Shown here: positions 31,127 through 44,565 of the stretch, one piece after another
How the letters are laid out: the number at the start of each line of letters is the position of its first letter
How positions within the stretch are numbered: the stretch's first letter is position 1
From: Arenimonas fontis
GTDB lineage: Bacteria; Pseudomonadota; Gammaproteobacteria; Xanthomonadales; Xanthomonadaceae
Assembly (NCBI RefSeq): GCF_008386465.1
Contig: NZ_VUOD01000001.1
Coordinates: forward strand, 186,001 to 250,000
Direction: 5' to 3'
DNA length: 64,000 bases
Translations under genes and position numbers: made by a program
Notes under the pieces: model-generated
Databases searched by the model: none
What the model was told of the DNA's origin: nothing
The model's input: only the letters and a program-made list of their open reading frames with translations

Positions 31127-31139
31127 TTCCTACAACACC
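31116..31139. promoter_or_regulatory. Inverted-repeat operator, probable YtrA/GntR binding site
   Basis: AGTG at 31116-31119 and CACC at 31136-31139 flank exactly 16 bases. The arms GTGTTaTAG and cTAcAACAC match in 8 of 9 positions. The site overlaps the -10 box and lies upstream of a small gene followed by a YtrA-type GntR repressor. From memory, YtrA regulators of Xanthomonas bind GGTG-N16-CACC, which this site matches except for the first base. A second half, aggtgttg at 31094-31101, repeats the arm caacacct at 31133-31140 in inverted orientation. Confidence 0.75.
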
Positions 31140-31168
31140 TAACCCCTACCTCACCACGGGAGGCGGAG

Positions 31169-31432
31169 ATGAACCCGAAGTTCAAGACAAACCTGGTCAG
31201 CCTGGCCGTCGCGCTTGGCGCCGTCACCGCCGGCTACGCCCTGGGCCAGCCGCCCAGCCTGCCGACTGCGGCGCACGACTCCGCCTACATCCTGGTGCTG
31301 GAGAAGGACGCCGAGGCCGCCCTGGAGGGGGAGGAGGCCTCCCGGAGCCATGCCTCCCGGGGCGCCATGCGCCGGCATCTGGCCATGCCCTTCGTATCCA
31401 TCGCGGCGCTGAAGCCGCGCCGGGAGTCCTGA
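31169..31432 (+). CDS. Small exported protein, first gene of the YtrA operon
   Basis: This 87-aa protein has a Lys-rich start and one hydrophobic segment (residues ~8-25), consistent with a signal peptide or membrane anchor. A short acidic stretch (DAEAALEGEEAS) and a basic His/Arg-rich tail follow. GGAGGCGGAG upstream is a good ribosome binding site. It lies directly after the operator-bearing promoter and one base before the GntR gene. I do not recognise a family. It could be a substrate or partner of the ABC system. Confidence 0.7.
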   Translation: MNPKFKTNLVSLAVALGAVTAGYALGQPPSLPTAAHDSAYILVLEKDAEAALEGEEASRSHASRGAMRRHLAMPFVSIAALKPRRES

Positions 31433-31433
31433 C

Positions 31434-31799
31434 ATGAATGTCGCCTGGAACGACAGCGCGCCGATCTACCGGCAGCTCAAGGAAAAGGTGGTGGCGATGA
31501 TGCTCGACGGCCTGCTCAAGCCGGGCGATGCCCTGCCCTCCGTCCGGCAGATCGCCGCCGAATACCAGCTCAACCCGATCACCGTCTCCCGCGCCTACCA
31601 GGAGCTGGCGGACGAGGAACTCGTCGAGAAACGAAGGGGACTTGGCATGTACGTGACCGAAGGAGCGCGCGAGAAGCTGCTGGCTTCCGAGCGCGAGCGT
31701 TTCCTGAAAGAGGAATGGCCGCAGGTGGTCGAACGGATCCACCGCCTCGGCCTCGACGTCGAGCGGCTCATGAATGCCGCCAGGGAGTCGCAGCGATGA
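31434..31799 (+). CDS. YtrA-subfamily GntR transcriptional repressor
   Basis: This short 121-aa GntR protein has the winged HTH at residues ~8-75 (PIYRQLKEKVVAMML, then LPSVRQIAAEYQLNPITVSRAYQEL) and only a ~45-residue helical tail, as in the YtrA subfamily. It most likely represses its own operon through the inverted repeat at 31116-31139. The inducing signal in YtrA systems is often cell-envelope or antimicrobial stress. It overlaps the ATPase gene by ATGA. Confidence 0.92.
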   Translation: MNVAWNDSAPIYRQLKEKVVAMMLDGLLKPGDALPSVRQIAAEYQLNPITVSRAYQELADEELVEKRRGLGMYVTEGAREKLLASERERFLKEEWPQVVERIHRLGLDVERLMNAARESQR

Positions 31800-32653
31800 G
31801 CGCCGTGATCTCCGCCCGCAATCTCAGCAAGCGCTACAACGGCACCATTGCCGTCAACGGCATCAGCTTCGACATTCCCGCCGGGCGCATCGTCGGCCTG
31901 ATCGGCCCCAACGGCTCCGGCAAGACCACCACCCTGAAGGCCGCCCTCGGCCTGATTCCCTACGAAGGCGAACTGAAGGTGCTGGGCCGCGATCCGCGCA
32001 CCGAGCGCGATGCGCTGATGCAGGACGTCTGCTTCATCGCCGACGTGGCGGTGCTGCCGCGCTGGCTGAAGGTGAAGGATGCGCTGGATTTCGTCGAAGG
32101 CGTGCACCCCCGCTTCGACCGCAAGCGCGCCGAGTCCTACCTGGCCAAGACCAAGCTGCAGCCCAACCAGCGGGTCAAGCAGATGTCCAAGGGCATGATC
32201 GTGCAACTGCACCTGGCCCTGGTGATGGCCATTGACGCCAGGCTGCTGGTGCTGGACGAACCGACGCTGGGCCTGGACATCCTCTACCGCAAGCAGTTCT
32301 ACCAGAACCTGCTGGAGGACTATTTCGACGAACAGAAGACCATCGTCGTGACCACGCACCAGGTCGAGGAGATCGAGCACATCCTCACCGACCTGATGTT
32401 CATCCGCGAGGGCCGGATCGTGCTGTCGGCCTCCATGGACGAGGTCGGCGAACGCTTCCACGAAGTGATGGTGGCCGCCGACCGGACCGAGGCAGCCCGG
32501 GCCCTGGGCCCGATCGACGAGCGCCAGGTGTTCGGAAAGGCCGTGATGCTGTTCGACGGCCAGCCGCGGCAGAAGCTGGCCGAGTTCGGCGAAGTCCGCA
32601 ACCCCGGCGTCGCCGACCTGTTCGTCGCCACCATGAAGGGAACCTACGCATGA
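31796..32653 (+). CDS. ABC transporter ATP-binding protein (YtrB/CcmA-like)
   Basis: This 285-aa ATPase has Walker A at 37-45 (GPNGSGKTT), Walker B with LLVLDEPTLGLD, and the switch His in VVTTHQVEEIE. The usual LSGGQ signature reads MSKGM here, a deviation seen in some antibiotic/envelope-export ATPases. The ATG overlaps the GntR stop and its own stop overlaps the permease start. The C-terminal ~60 residues form an extension after the ATPase core. Confidence 0.93.
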   Translation: MSAVISARNLSKRYNGTIAVNGISFDIPAGRIVGLIGPNGSGKTTTLKAALGLIPYEGELKVLGRDPRTERDALMQDVCFIADVAVLPRWLKVKDALDFVEGVHPRFDRKRAESYLAKTKLQPNQRVKQMSKGMIVQLHLALVMAIDARLLVLDEPTLGLDILYRKQFYQNLLEDYFDEQKTIVVTTHQVEEIEHILTDLMFIREGRIVLSASMDEVGERFHEVMVAADRTEAARALGPIDERQVFGKAVMLFDGQPRQKLAEFGEVRNPGVADLFVATMKGTYA

Positions 32654-33588
32654 ACACGATGAAGTGGCTGATCAAGCGCGAGTTTTGGGAACACCGGGGC
32701 GGCTTCTTCTGGGCCCCTCTGATCGCCGGCTCCATTGCCATCCTGTTCTCCCTGGTAGCGGCGGTCGCCGGCACCATGCTGAGCAAGCACAATGGCGTAA
32801 TCATTGACGACGGCGATGCCTCCGAGATTGCCGAGGCCATGGGCGCAGTGGGCGACGTGGCCCTGTTGTCGGGCATCTCCATCGCCCTGGCCATCCTCGC
32901 TTTCGTGGTCTTCTTCTACTGCCTGGCCTCGCTTTACGACGACCGGCGCGACCGCAGCATCCTGTTCTGGAAATCGCTGCCGCTGTCCGACGGCCAGATG
33001 GTGCTGTCCAAGCTGGCCTGGGCCCTGTTCCTCGCGCCGCTGATCGCCTTGGGCGTGGGCATGGTGATCGGGCTGGCCTTCTGGGTCATCAGCATGCTGA
33101 CCACGACCATCAACGGCGTGCCCGGAGCCGGCAGCATACTGGTGCATTCGCATCCGTTCCGGATCATGGGCTCGATGCTGCTGATGCTGCCGGTGCAGGC
33201 CTTGTGGTCGCTGCCGACCGTCGGCTGGCTGATGTTCTGCTCGGCCTGGTCGCGCCGCATCCCCTTCCTGTGGGCGACCATGCTGCCGATCCTGGGCTGC
33301 GCCCTGATCAGCTTCACCGACATCTTCCAGGGCGTGGAGATCCCGCATGACACGCTCTGGTACACCGTCGCCTACCGCGGCCTGCTGAGCGCGGTGCCGG
33401 GCAGCTGGGCTCCGACCCTGCAGGGACCTGCCATCGAGGTGCATGGGCCCGAGCAGATCCCGGATATCTTCTCGGCGGCCCATACCCTGGAGCTGCTGGG
33501 CAAGGCCGATATCTGGATAGGCGCGGCGGTCGGCGTCGCCCTGCTGCTGGCCGCCACCCGCATGCGCCGCTGGCGCGACGAAGGTTGA
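32650..33588 (+). CDS. ABC-2 type permease of the YtrA operon
   Basis: This 312-aa membrane protein has about six hydrophobic segments: ~residues 17-45, 75-105, 120-150, 175-205, 212-230 and 285-303. A cytoplasmic stretch DDRRDRSILFWKSLPLSD after the second is typical of ABC-2 permeases. It forms the membrane half of the exporter with the overlapping ATPase gene. The substrate is unknown. Confidence 0.9.
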   Translation: MNTMKWLIKREFWEHRGGFFWAPLIAGSIAILFSLVAAVAGTMLSKHNGVIIDDGDASEIAEAMGAVGDVALLSGISIALAILAFVVFFYCLASLYDDRRDRSILFWKSLPLSDGQMVLSKLAWALFLAPLIALGVGMVIGLAFWVISMLTTTINGVPGAGSILVHSHPFRIMGSMLLMLPVQALWSLPTVGWLMFCSAWSRRIPFLWATMLPILGCALISFTDIFQGVEIPHDTLWYTVAYRGLLSAVPGSWAPTLQGPAIEVHGPEQIPDIFSAAHTLELLGKADIWIGAAVGVALLLAATRMRRWRDEG

Positions 33589-33599
33589 GGACTGGAACC

Positions 33600-34202
33600 A
33601 TGAAACATGCCGCTCGAGGATTTGCCCTGCTGATGCTGCTGCCGCTTGCCGGCTGCGGACTGGAAGGCGCCCAGGACCGGGCTGAAGACGTGGCCCGGCG
33701 GCTGGAATCGGCAGCTGAGAGGGTCGAGGCCCGAACCAGCGAGATCGCCGAACGGGTGCGCAGGGATGTGGCCGGGAGCAACCTCCGCCTGGGCGGTGGT
33801 GCGGATGCGCTGCCCAGGGCGGAGATCACGCCGGAGGGCGAGCTGCTGATCGACGGCAAGCCGCTGGGACTGGGTCCGGAACAGCGCGGCCTGGCGCTGG
33901 CCTACCGCAACGAAGTGATCGGGGTCGCCTCGGCGGGTGCCGAGATCGGAGTGGAGGGGGCGGCCCTGGCCACCCGCGCCCTGGGCGAGGCCGCCAGCGC
34001 CCTGCTGTCGGGCGACACTGCCGGCATCGACGCCCGCATCGAGGCCGAGGCCGAGCGGATCCGCGCGTCGGCGAGCGCCCTTTGCGACCGCCTGCCGGCC
34101 CTGCGTCAGGCCCGGGACGCCCTGGCCTCGGCGGTCCCGGAGTTCGCACCCTACGCCGAGATGGAGCTCACCGACATCAACAATTGCAACAAGGAGATCT
34201 GA
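33600..34202 (+). CDS. Lipoprotein with YggN/DUF2884-like features
   Basis: This 200-aa protein starts with a lipoprotein signal ending LPLAGC (Cys18). The ATG at 33600 has TGAGGA upstream; a TTG five codons earlier is less likely. The mature part has a helical charged region, then EITPEGELLIDGKPLGLGPE and repeated Gly/Ala helices, resembling the YggN (DUF2884) family. The resemblance is by eye and tentative. It is the fifth gene of the YtrA operon, 11 nt after the permease. Confidence 0.65.
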   Translation: MKHAARGFALLMLLPLAGCGLEGAQDRAEDVARRLESAAERVEARTSEIAERVRRDVAGSNLRLGGGADALPRAEITPEGELLIDGKPLGLGPEQRGLALAYRNEVIGVASAGAEIGVEGAALATRALGEAASALLSGDTAGIDARIEAEAERIRASASALCDRLPALRQARDALASAVPEFAPYAEMELTDINNCNKEI

Positions 34203-34203
34203 G

Positions 34204-35046
34204 ATGCTGCGTGTGCCGCCAGCCCGTGTTTTCGCGCCGGTTCTGCTCAGCCTGGCCGCCCTCCCCGCCCTGGCCGACGACGATCGTTGCGAACACAGCC
34301 GACCGATTCCGCTCGAGCCCGACCTCAAGGGCGTGGCGAGCATCCGTTTCGAGATCGGCGCCAGCGAACTCGATCTGCGCGGCAGCGATGGCCAAGCCTC
34401 GCTGTCGGCCCTGGCCTGCGTTTCCGATCCCGACTATTTCGACCAGCTCCGCTTCACCCAGGAGCGGCGCGGCGACACCCTGGTCATCACCGCCCGCCGC
34501 GACGGACAGTCGGTGGGCCTGTTCTTCCGCCCCACCTATGCCTACCTGAAGGTCACCGCCACACTGCCGCGGGGATTGGCCTACGAGGTGGACGTCGGTT
34601 CGGGCGAGGCAGCCGTGCGCGACGTCGCCAGTCTGGATTCGCAAGTCGGCTCGGGCGAGCTCGAGGTCTTCGGCGTGGCCGGCCGGGTAGCCACCGGCAT
34701 CGGTTCCGGCGATTTCCTCGCCGAGGACATCGGCTCGCTGATGGTCCGCTCGATCGGTTCCGGCGATGCCGAGGTGCGCGGCGTGAAAGGCGACGCCCGG
34801 GTCGGCAGCATCGGCTCCGGCGACCTCGAGCTGCATCGGGTCGGCGGCAGCGTCGAGATCGGCTCGATCGGCTCCGGCGATGCCAGCCTTCGCGGCGTCC
34901 GGGGCGACGTCACCATCGGGTCCATCGGCTCGGGAGATGCCGATATCGTCGACGTGACCGGCGACGTCACCGTGCGCTCGATCGGCAGCGGCGACGCCTA
35001 CGTGCGCGAGGTTCGCGGCAAGGTCTCGCTGCCCGAAGGTCGTTGA
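34204..35046 (+). CDS. Exported beta-solenoid-like protein with six 19-residue repeats (DUF4097-like)
   Basis: This 280-aa protein has a signal peptide (cleavage after PALA, ~residue 24) and a first domain of ~110 residues. A repeat region follows, built around the motif S-I-G-S-G-D. Units at 161-179, 180-198, 199-217, 218-236, 237-255 and 256-274 are each exactly 19 residues (57 bp), with two looser units before them. The pattern of Gly-Ser-Gly turns and alternating hydrophobics predicts a right-handed beta-helix like DUF4097/putative auto-adhesin proteins. The ATG lies one base after the lipoprotein stop. It is probably the effector of the YtrA operon at the envelope. Confidence 0.85.
   Translation: MLRVPPARVFAPVLLSLAALPALADDDRCEHSRPIPLEPDLKGVASIRFEIGASELDLRGSDGQASLSALACVSDPDYFDQLRFTQERRGDTLVITARRDGQSVGLFFRPTYAYLKVTATLPRGLAYEVDVGSGEAAVRDVASLDSQVGSGELEVFGVAGRVATGIGSGDFLAEDIGSLMVRSIGSGDAEVRGVKGDARVGSIGSGDLELHRVGGSVEIGSIGSGDASLRGVRGDVTIGSIGSGDADIVDVTGDVTVRSIGSGDAYVREVRGKVSLPEGR
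34684..35025 (+). repeat. Six 57-bp in-frame tandem repeats
   Basis: These encode the six 19-residue solenoid units, each containing the SIGSGD-type turn. The units diverge at the DNA level, so they look old and selected at protein level and not recently duplicated. Confidence 0.85.
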
Positions 35047-35056
35047 CGGACCGGCC

Positions 35057-35086
35057 GGCCTGCTGCCCGGCGGGGGCAAGCAGGCC
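35057..35086. terminator. Hairpin between the convergent YtrA operon and fumC
   Basis: ggcctgctgccc (35057-35068) pairs with ggggcaagcaggcc (ending 35086) with one bulged base. It fills most of the 42-bp gap. It has no T-run on either strand but could serve both genes. Confidence 0.5.
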
Positions 35087-35088
35087 GC

Positions 35089-36495
<1,407 letters not shown>

Positions 36496-36529
36496 GTTGG
36501 CGGTCTCCTCGACTTTCCCTGGCCGGGTC

Positions 36530-36535
36530 AGCATA
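36530..36535 (-). promoter_or_regulatory. -10 box (TATGCT) for fumC
   Basis: TATGCT on the minus strand ends 34 bases before the chosen ATG. It supports the shorter start because it lies within the longer frame. Confidence 0.45.
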
Positions 36536-36536
36536 G

Positions 36537-37967
<1,431 letters not shown>

Positions 37968-37970
37968 TTC

Positions 37971-38079
37971 TTTGACGCGGATGGCCGCAGGCAAGGCTCT
38001 TGTACCGGCCGCGGCCAAAACACCCGACTCGAATGCTTTGTCCGCATCCATCAGCGTCAATCCGCGCCGGATACCCAGA
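37971..38079. repeat. Inverted-repeat element in the purB-roxA spacer (copy 2 of the GCGGAT family)
   Basis: gacgcggatgg at 37974-37984 and ccatcagcgtc at 38048-38058 are inverted copies matching in 10 of 11 positions, about 85 bp end to end. Just outside the right arm lie ccgcgcc and acccagaa, which recur inverted in the 10.9-kb spacer. It looks like a REP/MITE-style non-coding element and fills the gap before roxA. Confidence 0.5.
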
Positions 38080-39270
38080 ATGAAGAAACTCCCGGTCGAG
38101 GTGGAAGGCAGCGCGCGGCGGCCATTGGGCATGCCGGCGGCAAGGTTCCTGCGCGATTACTGGCAGAAGCGGCCCCTGCTGATCCGCAACGCCTTCCCCG
38201 GCTTCGTCTCGCCGATCACACCGGAGGATCTGGCCGGCCTGGCCTGCGAGCAAGCGGTGCTGTCGCGCATCGTCGTGCATCATCGGCGCGGCGACCGCTG
38301 GGAGTTGCGCAACGGTCCTTTCGACGAGGCGGTGTTCCCGGCCATGCCGCAGCGGGACTGGACCCTGCTGGTCCAGGACGTGGACAAGTGGGACCTGGAC
38401 GTTCGCGCCCTGCTGGCGTACTTCCGTTTCCTGCCGGCCTGGCGCCTGGACGACATCATGGTCAGCTTCGCCGCCCCGGGCGGCTCGGTCGGCGCGCACG
38501 TGGACCAGTACGACGTGTTCCTGCTGCAGGCGCAGGGCCGCCGCCGCTGGCAGATCGACACCCGTCCGGATGCCCCGCGCGGCTTCCGCCCGGACGCGGA
38601 ACTGAAACTGCTGCGGCACTTCGAGCCAGACCACGACTGGGTGCTCGCCCCGGGCGACATGCTCTACCTGCCGCCGAACCTGCCCCATCACGGCGTGGCG
38701 GTGGACGCCTGCCTGACCTTCTCCGTGGGCATGCGGGCGCCCTCGCGGGCGGAGTTGCTGCTCGACCTGGCCGAAGCGCTGGCAGCCGCCCTGCCCGAGG
38801 AAGACCGCTATGCCGACCCCGACCTCGAACCGCCGGCCGATCCTTTCGAGATAGACGCGGCAGCCCTGGCCCGGGTACGCGCTGCCCTGTCGGGCATGGC
38901 GGCGCCGGACGGGGCGACGCTGGCCGACTGGTTCGGCCGCTTCATCACCCGCTACCGCAGTGGCGGCGAGATACCGCCGTCGCGCCGGGCGCCCACCTTC
39001 GATCGAGTGCTGGCCAGCCTGGAGCGCGGCGGCAGGCTGCTGCGCCACCCCCAGGCCCGGTACGCCTGGGCAAGGACCGGCCGACGGGCCCGATTGTTCG
39101 CCAACGGCCTGGGCTTCGACATGGGCCTGCGCTCGGCCCGGAGCCTGGCCGCGGCGGACGAGCTGGAAGCCGCCACCGTGGCCGCCCTGGACGCCGCCGC
39201 GCAGAAGGCGCTGGCAAGCCTGGTCGCGCGGGGCCACTATGTACTGCGTCCGCCTCCGCGCCGCCGGTGA
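38080..39270 (+). CDS. roxA: Ribosomal protein uL16 arginine 3-hydroxylase (RoxA/YcfD family)
   Basis: This 396-aa 2-oxoglutarate/Fe(II) oxygenase has a JmjC-like cupin. The iron triad is His140-x-Asp142 in GAHVDQYDVFLLQ and His203 in PPNLPHHG. FLRDYWQKRPLLIRNAF at the N-terminus is diagnostic. A C-terminal winged-helix-like region extends to the end. The start at 38080 gives the usual MKKLP-type N-terminus; a longer frame reads into the repeat element. Characterised homologues hydroxylate an arginine of 50S protein L16. Confidence 0.92.
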   Translation: MKKLPVEVEGSARRPLGMPAARFLRDYWQKRPLLIRNAFPGFVSPITPEDLAGLACEQAVLSRIVVHHRRGDRWELRNGPFDEAVFPAMPQRDWTLLVQDVDKWDLDVRALLAYFRFLPAWRLDDIMVSFAAPGGSVGAHVDQYDVFLLQAQGRRRWQIDTRPDAPRGFRPDAELKLLRHFEPDHDWVLAPGDMLYLPPNLPHHGVAVDACLTFSVGMRAPSRAELLLDLAEALAAALPEEDRYADPDLEPPADPFEIDAAALARVRAALSGMAAPDGATLADWFGRFITRYRSGGEIPPSRRAPTFDRVLASLERGGRLLRHPQARYAWARTGRRARLFANGLGFDMGLRSARSLAAADELEAATVAALDAAAQKALASLVARGHYVLRPPPRRR

Positions 39271-39274
39271 GCCC

Positions 39275-40234
39275 ATGATCAACGCCGACTTCCGGGTCGA
39301 ACCCGCCGACTACCGGACCGATTTCCAGGACCTGCGCCGGGTCCGTGAAACCGTCTTCGTGCTCGAACAGAAGGTGCCGGAAGAGGAAGAGTGGGACGAA
39401 CTGGATCCGCGCTGCCACCATGTGATCGCCCGCGATGCCGACAATCGCCCGATCGGCACGGGCCGCCTGACGCCCGAACGGAAGATCGGCCGCATGGCCG
39501 TGCTTCCGGAATGGCGGGGACGTGGCGTCGGTGACGCCCTGCTGCGCGCCCTGCTCGAACAGGCGCGCGCCCTCGGCTGGCCGGAAGTCGGCCTCAACGC
39601 CCAGGTCCAGGCCATCGACTTCTATGCCCGGCACGGTTTCCAGCCATACGGCGAACGTTTCATGGAGGCCGGCATCGAACACCAGGCCATGCGCCGGCGG
39701 CTGGAGCCGCTGGCGACACCGGAGCGGCCACCGGCGAAGCCGCGCGGGCCCTCGGTGCCGGTCCGTGACACCGAAGGCCCCGGCGACGTGGCCGACGCCT
39801 GCCTGGCCCTGGTCCGGGCGGCGCGACGCGAGATCGTCCTGCTCAGCCGCGACCTGGAGCCGACCGTCTTCGGCCAGCCGGCGCTGGTGGAGGCGTTCAA
39901 GCAGTTCGCCATCGCCGGTCGCGGCGGTACGGTGCGGGTGCTGTTGCTGGAGCCGGGCGCCGTACAGGGACAGGGACATCCGCTCCTGTTGCTCGCCCAG
40001 CGCATGAGCTCGGTGTTCCAGTTCCGTGCGCCCACCGACGACGTGGATCTGCAGTATCCCTCCGCCTACCTGGCCAACGATGCCGACGGCTTCCTGTTCC
40101 GAAGCCTGGGAAGCCGCTGGGAGGGTGACTGGAGCCCGGCCCATCCGGCCCGTTGCCGGCAACTGCTGGAACACTTCGGCCGCGTCTGGGAACGCTCGCG
40201 GCCCTGCACCGAGTTCCGCGCCCTCGGCATCTGA
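39275..40234 (+). CDS. GNAT acetyltransferase fused to a PLD-like C-terminal domain
   Basis: This 319-aa protein has two parts. Residues ~5-145 form a GNAT domain (RETVFVLEQKVPEEEEWDELD, acetyl-CoA loop WRGRGVGDALL, then FYARHGFQPYGERFMEAGI), similar to the ElaA/PhnO-like group. Residues ~155-319 are a second domain with LVRAARREIVLLSRDLEP and GRGGTVRVLLLEP, resembling a phospholipase-D lobe but without an HxKxxxxD motif. The start lies 4 nt after roxA. Its acceptor is unknown. Confidence 0.8.
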   Translation: MINADFRVEPADYRTDFQDLRRVRETVFVLEQKVPEEEEWDELDPRCHHVIARDADNRPIGTGRLTPERKIGRMAVLPEWRGRGVGDALLRALLEQARALGWPEVGLNAQVQAIDFYARHGFQPYGERFMEAGIEHQAMRRRLEPLATPERPPAKPRGPSVPVRDTEGPGDVADACLALVRAARREIVLLSRDLEPTVFGQPALVEAFKQFAIAGRGGTVRVLLLEPGAVQGQGHPLLLLAQRMSSVFQFRAPTDDVDLQYPSAYLANDADGFLFRSLGSRWEGDWSPAHPARCRQLLEHFGRVWERSRPCTEFRALGI

Positions 40235-40342
40235 GCGGACCTGCGACGCGCCGGGCCGGCAGCGGGCCGCGGGCCGGGCGCCGAGGTCCGGCCACGGGTC
40301 CGGCCGGCAGGTTTTCGGGTTCCCCCGCCTGCGGCCGCGGGC

Positions 40343-40348
40343 TATAAT
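40343..40348 (+). promoter_or_regulatory. -10 box (TATAAT) for sucA
   Basis: A perfect TATAAT lies 91 nt before the sucA start. The -35 region is GC-rich without a clear match, suggesting an activator-dependent or extended element. The remaining ~200-bp gap holds no gene. Confidence 0.55.
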
Positions 40349-40438
40349 CCCGGGCCTTGTCGCGGCCGCCTGCGGCCCTCCGACTTCCCCTTTCCGTCAA
40401 TCACTTACCCGCCACGCGAGCGGGTCCAGGCCAGGGTC

Positions 40439-43279
<2,841 letters not shown>

Positions 43280-43307
43280 CCCTTTCAACGCAGCCAGGAC
43301 CTCGTCC

Positions 43308-44501
43308 ATGAGCATCGAAGTCAAAGTCCCGGTCCTTCCGGAATCCGTGTCCGACGCCACCATCGCCAGCTGGCACAAGAAGGCCGGCGACACCGTCCGT
43401 CGCGACGAGAACCTGCTCGACCTCGAGACCGACAAGGTGGTGCTGGAAGTGCCCTCGCCGGTGGACGGCGTGCTCAAGGAAATCAAGTTCCAGGCCGGCG
43501 ACACCGTGACCAGCCAGCAGGTCGTGGCCATCATCGAGGAAGGCGCGGCAGCCGGGCAGAAGGCGCCCGAAACCAAGGCGGACGCGCCTAAGAAAGACGA
43601 GGCAGGCAAGGAGGCCGCCAGGCCGGCCGAAGCCGGGCCTCCGAAGAAGGACAAGGAAACCGGCAAGGTCGAGCTGCCACCCGGCGCCGCCGCCTACGCG
43701 GCCCGCGAGGGCGTGGACGCCTCGCAGGTCGAGGGCACCGGTCGCGGCGGCCGCGTCACCAAGGAGGACCTGGTCAGGCACGTCACCAGTGGCGGCGGCG
43801 CCCGCCCGGAGCAGCGGGTGCCCATGACCCGCATCCGCCAGCGCATCGCCGAGCGCATGATGCAATCCAAGAACTCCATCGCCATGCTGACCTCGTTCAA
43901 CGAGGTCAACCTGGGCAAGGTCATGGCCATGCGCAAGGAGTTGGGCGAGCCGTTCGAGAAGAGCCACGGCGTGCGCCTGGGCTTCATGAGCTTTTTCGCC
44001 AAGGCCGCCGCCAACGCGCTGCAGCGACACCCGATCGTCAATGCCTCGGTGGACGGCAACGACATCATCTACCACGGTTATGCCGACATCTCGATCGCCG
44101 TGGCCACCGACAAGGGCCTGGTGACCCCGGTCCTGCGCAACGTCGAGAACATGTCCTTTGCCGAGGTCGAGGCGGCCATCGCCGGCTATGCCAAGGCGGC
44201 CCGCGAGGGCGGCCTGAAGCTGGAGGACCTGCAGGGCGGCACCTTCACCATCACCAACGGCGGCACCTTCGGCTCGCTGATGTCCACGCCGATCGTCAAC
44301 CCGCCGCAGTCGGCCATTCTCGGCATGCATGCGATCAAGGAGCGGCCGATCGCCGAGAACGGCCAGGTGGTGGTGGCGCCGATGATGTACATCGCGCTCA
44401 GTTACGACCATCGCATCATCGACGGCAAGGACGCGGTGCTGTTCCTGGTGGACATCAAGAACCAGCTCGAGAATCCGCACCGGATGCTGCTGGGACTCTG
44501 A
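43308..44501 (+). CDS. sucB: 2-oxoglutarate dehydrogenase E2 (dihydrolipoyl succinyltransferase)
   Basis: This 397-aa E2 has one lipoyl domain (residues 1-76, lipoylated Lys in ETDKVVLEV), a charged Ala/Lys/Pro linker, a peripheral-subunit binding domain (~125-160) and the catalytic domain. The active-site His is in [16 protein letters not shown]. It is the core of the complex with sucA and lpd. Confidence 0.97.
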   Translation: MSIEVKVPVLPESVSDATIASWHKKAGDTVRRDENLLDLETDKVVLEVPSPVDGVLKEIKFQAGDTVTSQQVVAIIEEGAAAGQKAPETKADAPKKDEAGKEAARPAEAGPPKKDKETGKVELPPGAAAYAAREGVDASQVEGTGRGGRVTKEDLVRHVTSGGGARPEQRVPMTRIRQRIAERMMQSKNSIAMLTSFNEVNLGKVMAMRKELGEPFEKSHGVRLGFMSFFAKAAANALQRHPIVNASVDGNDIIYHGYADISIAVATDKGLVTPVLRNVENMSFAEVEAAIAGYAKAAREGGLKLEDLQGGTFTITNGGTFGSLMSTPIVNPPQSAILGMHAIKERPIAENGQVVVAPMMYIALSYDHRIIDGKDAVLFLVDIKNQLENPHRMLLGL

Positions 44502-44522
44502 GCCCGGCCTTGCCCCACCCAG

Positions 44523-44545
44523 CCCTCCCGCACCCGGCGGGAGGG
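44523..44545 (+). other. Stem-loop between sucB and lpd
   Basis: ccctcccgc (44523-44531) pairs perfectly with gcgggaggg (44537-44545) over 9 bp with a 5-base loop. It lies inside the operon without a T-run, so it is more likely an mRNA-stability or processing element than a terminator. It could lower or set lpd levels relative to sucAB. Confidence 0.5.
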
Positions 44546-44565
44546 AAACCGGAAGAGGTTCCTTC

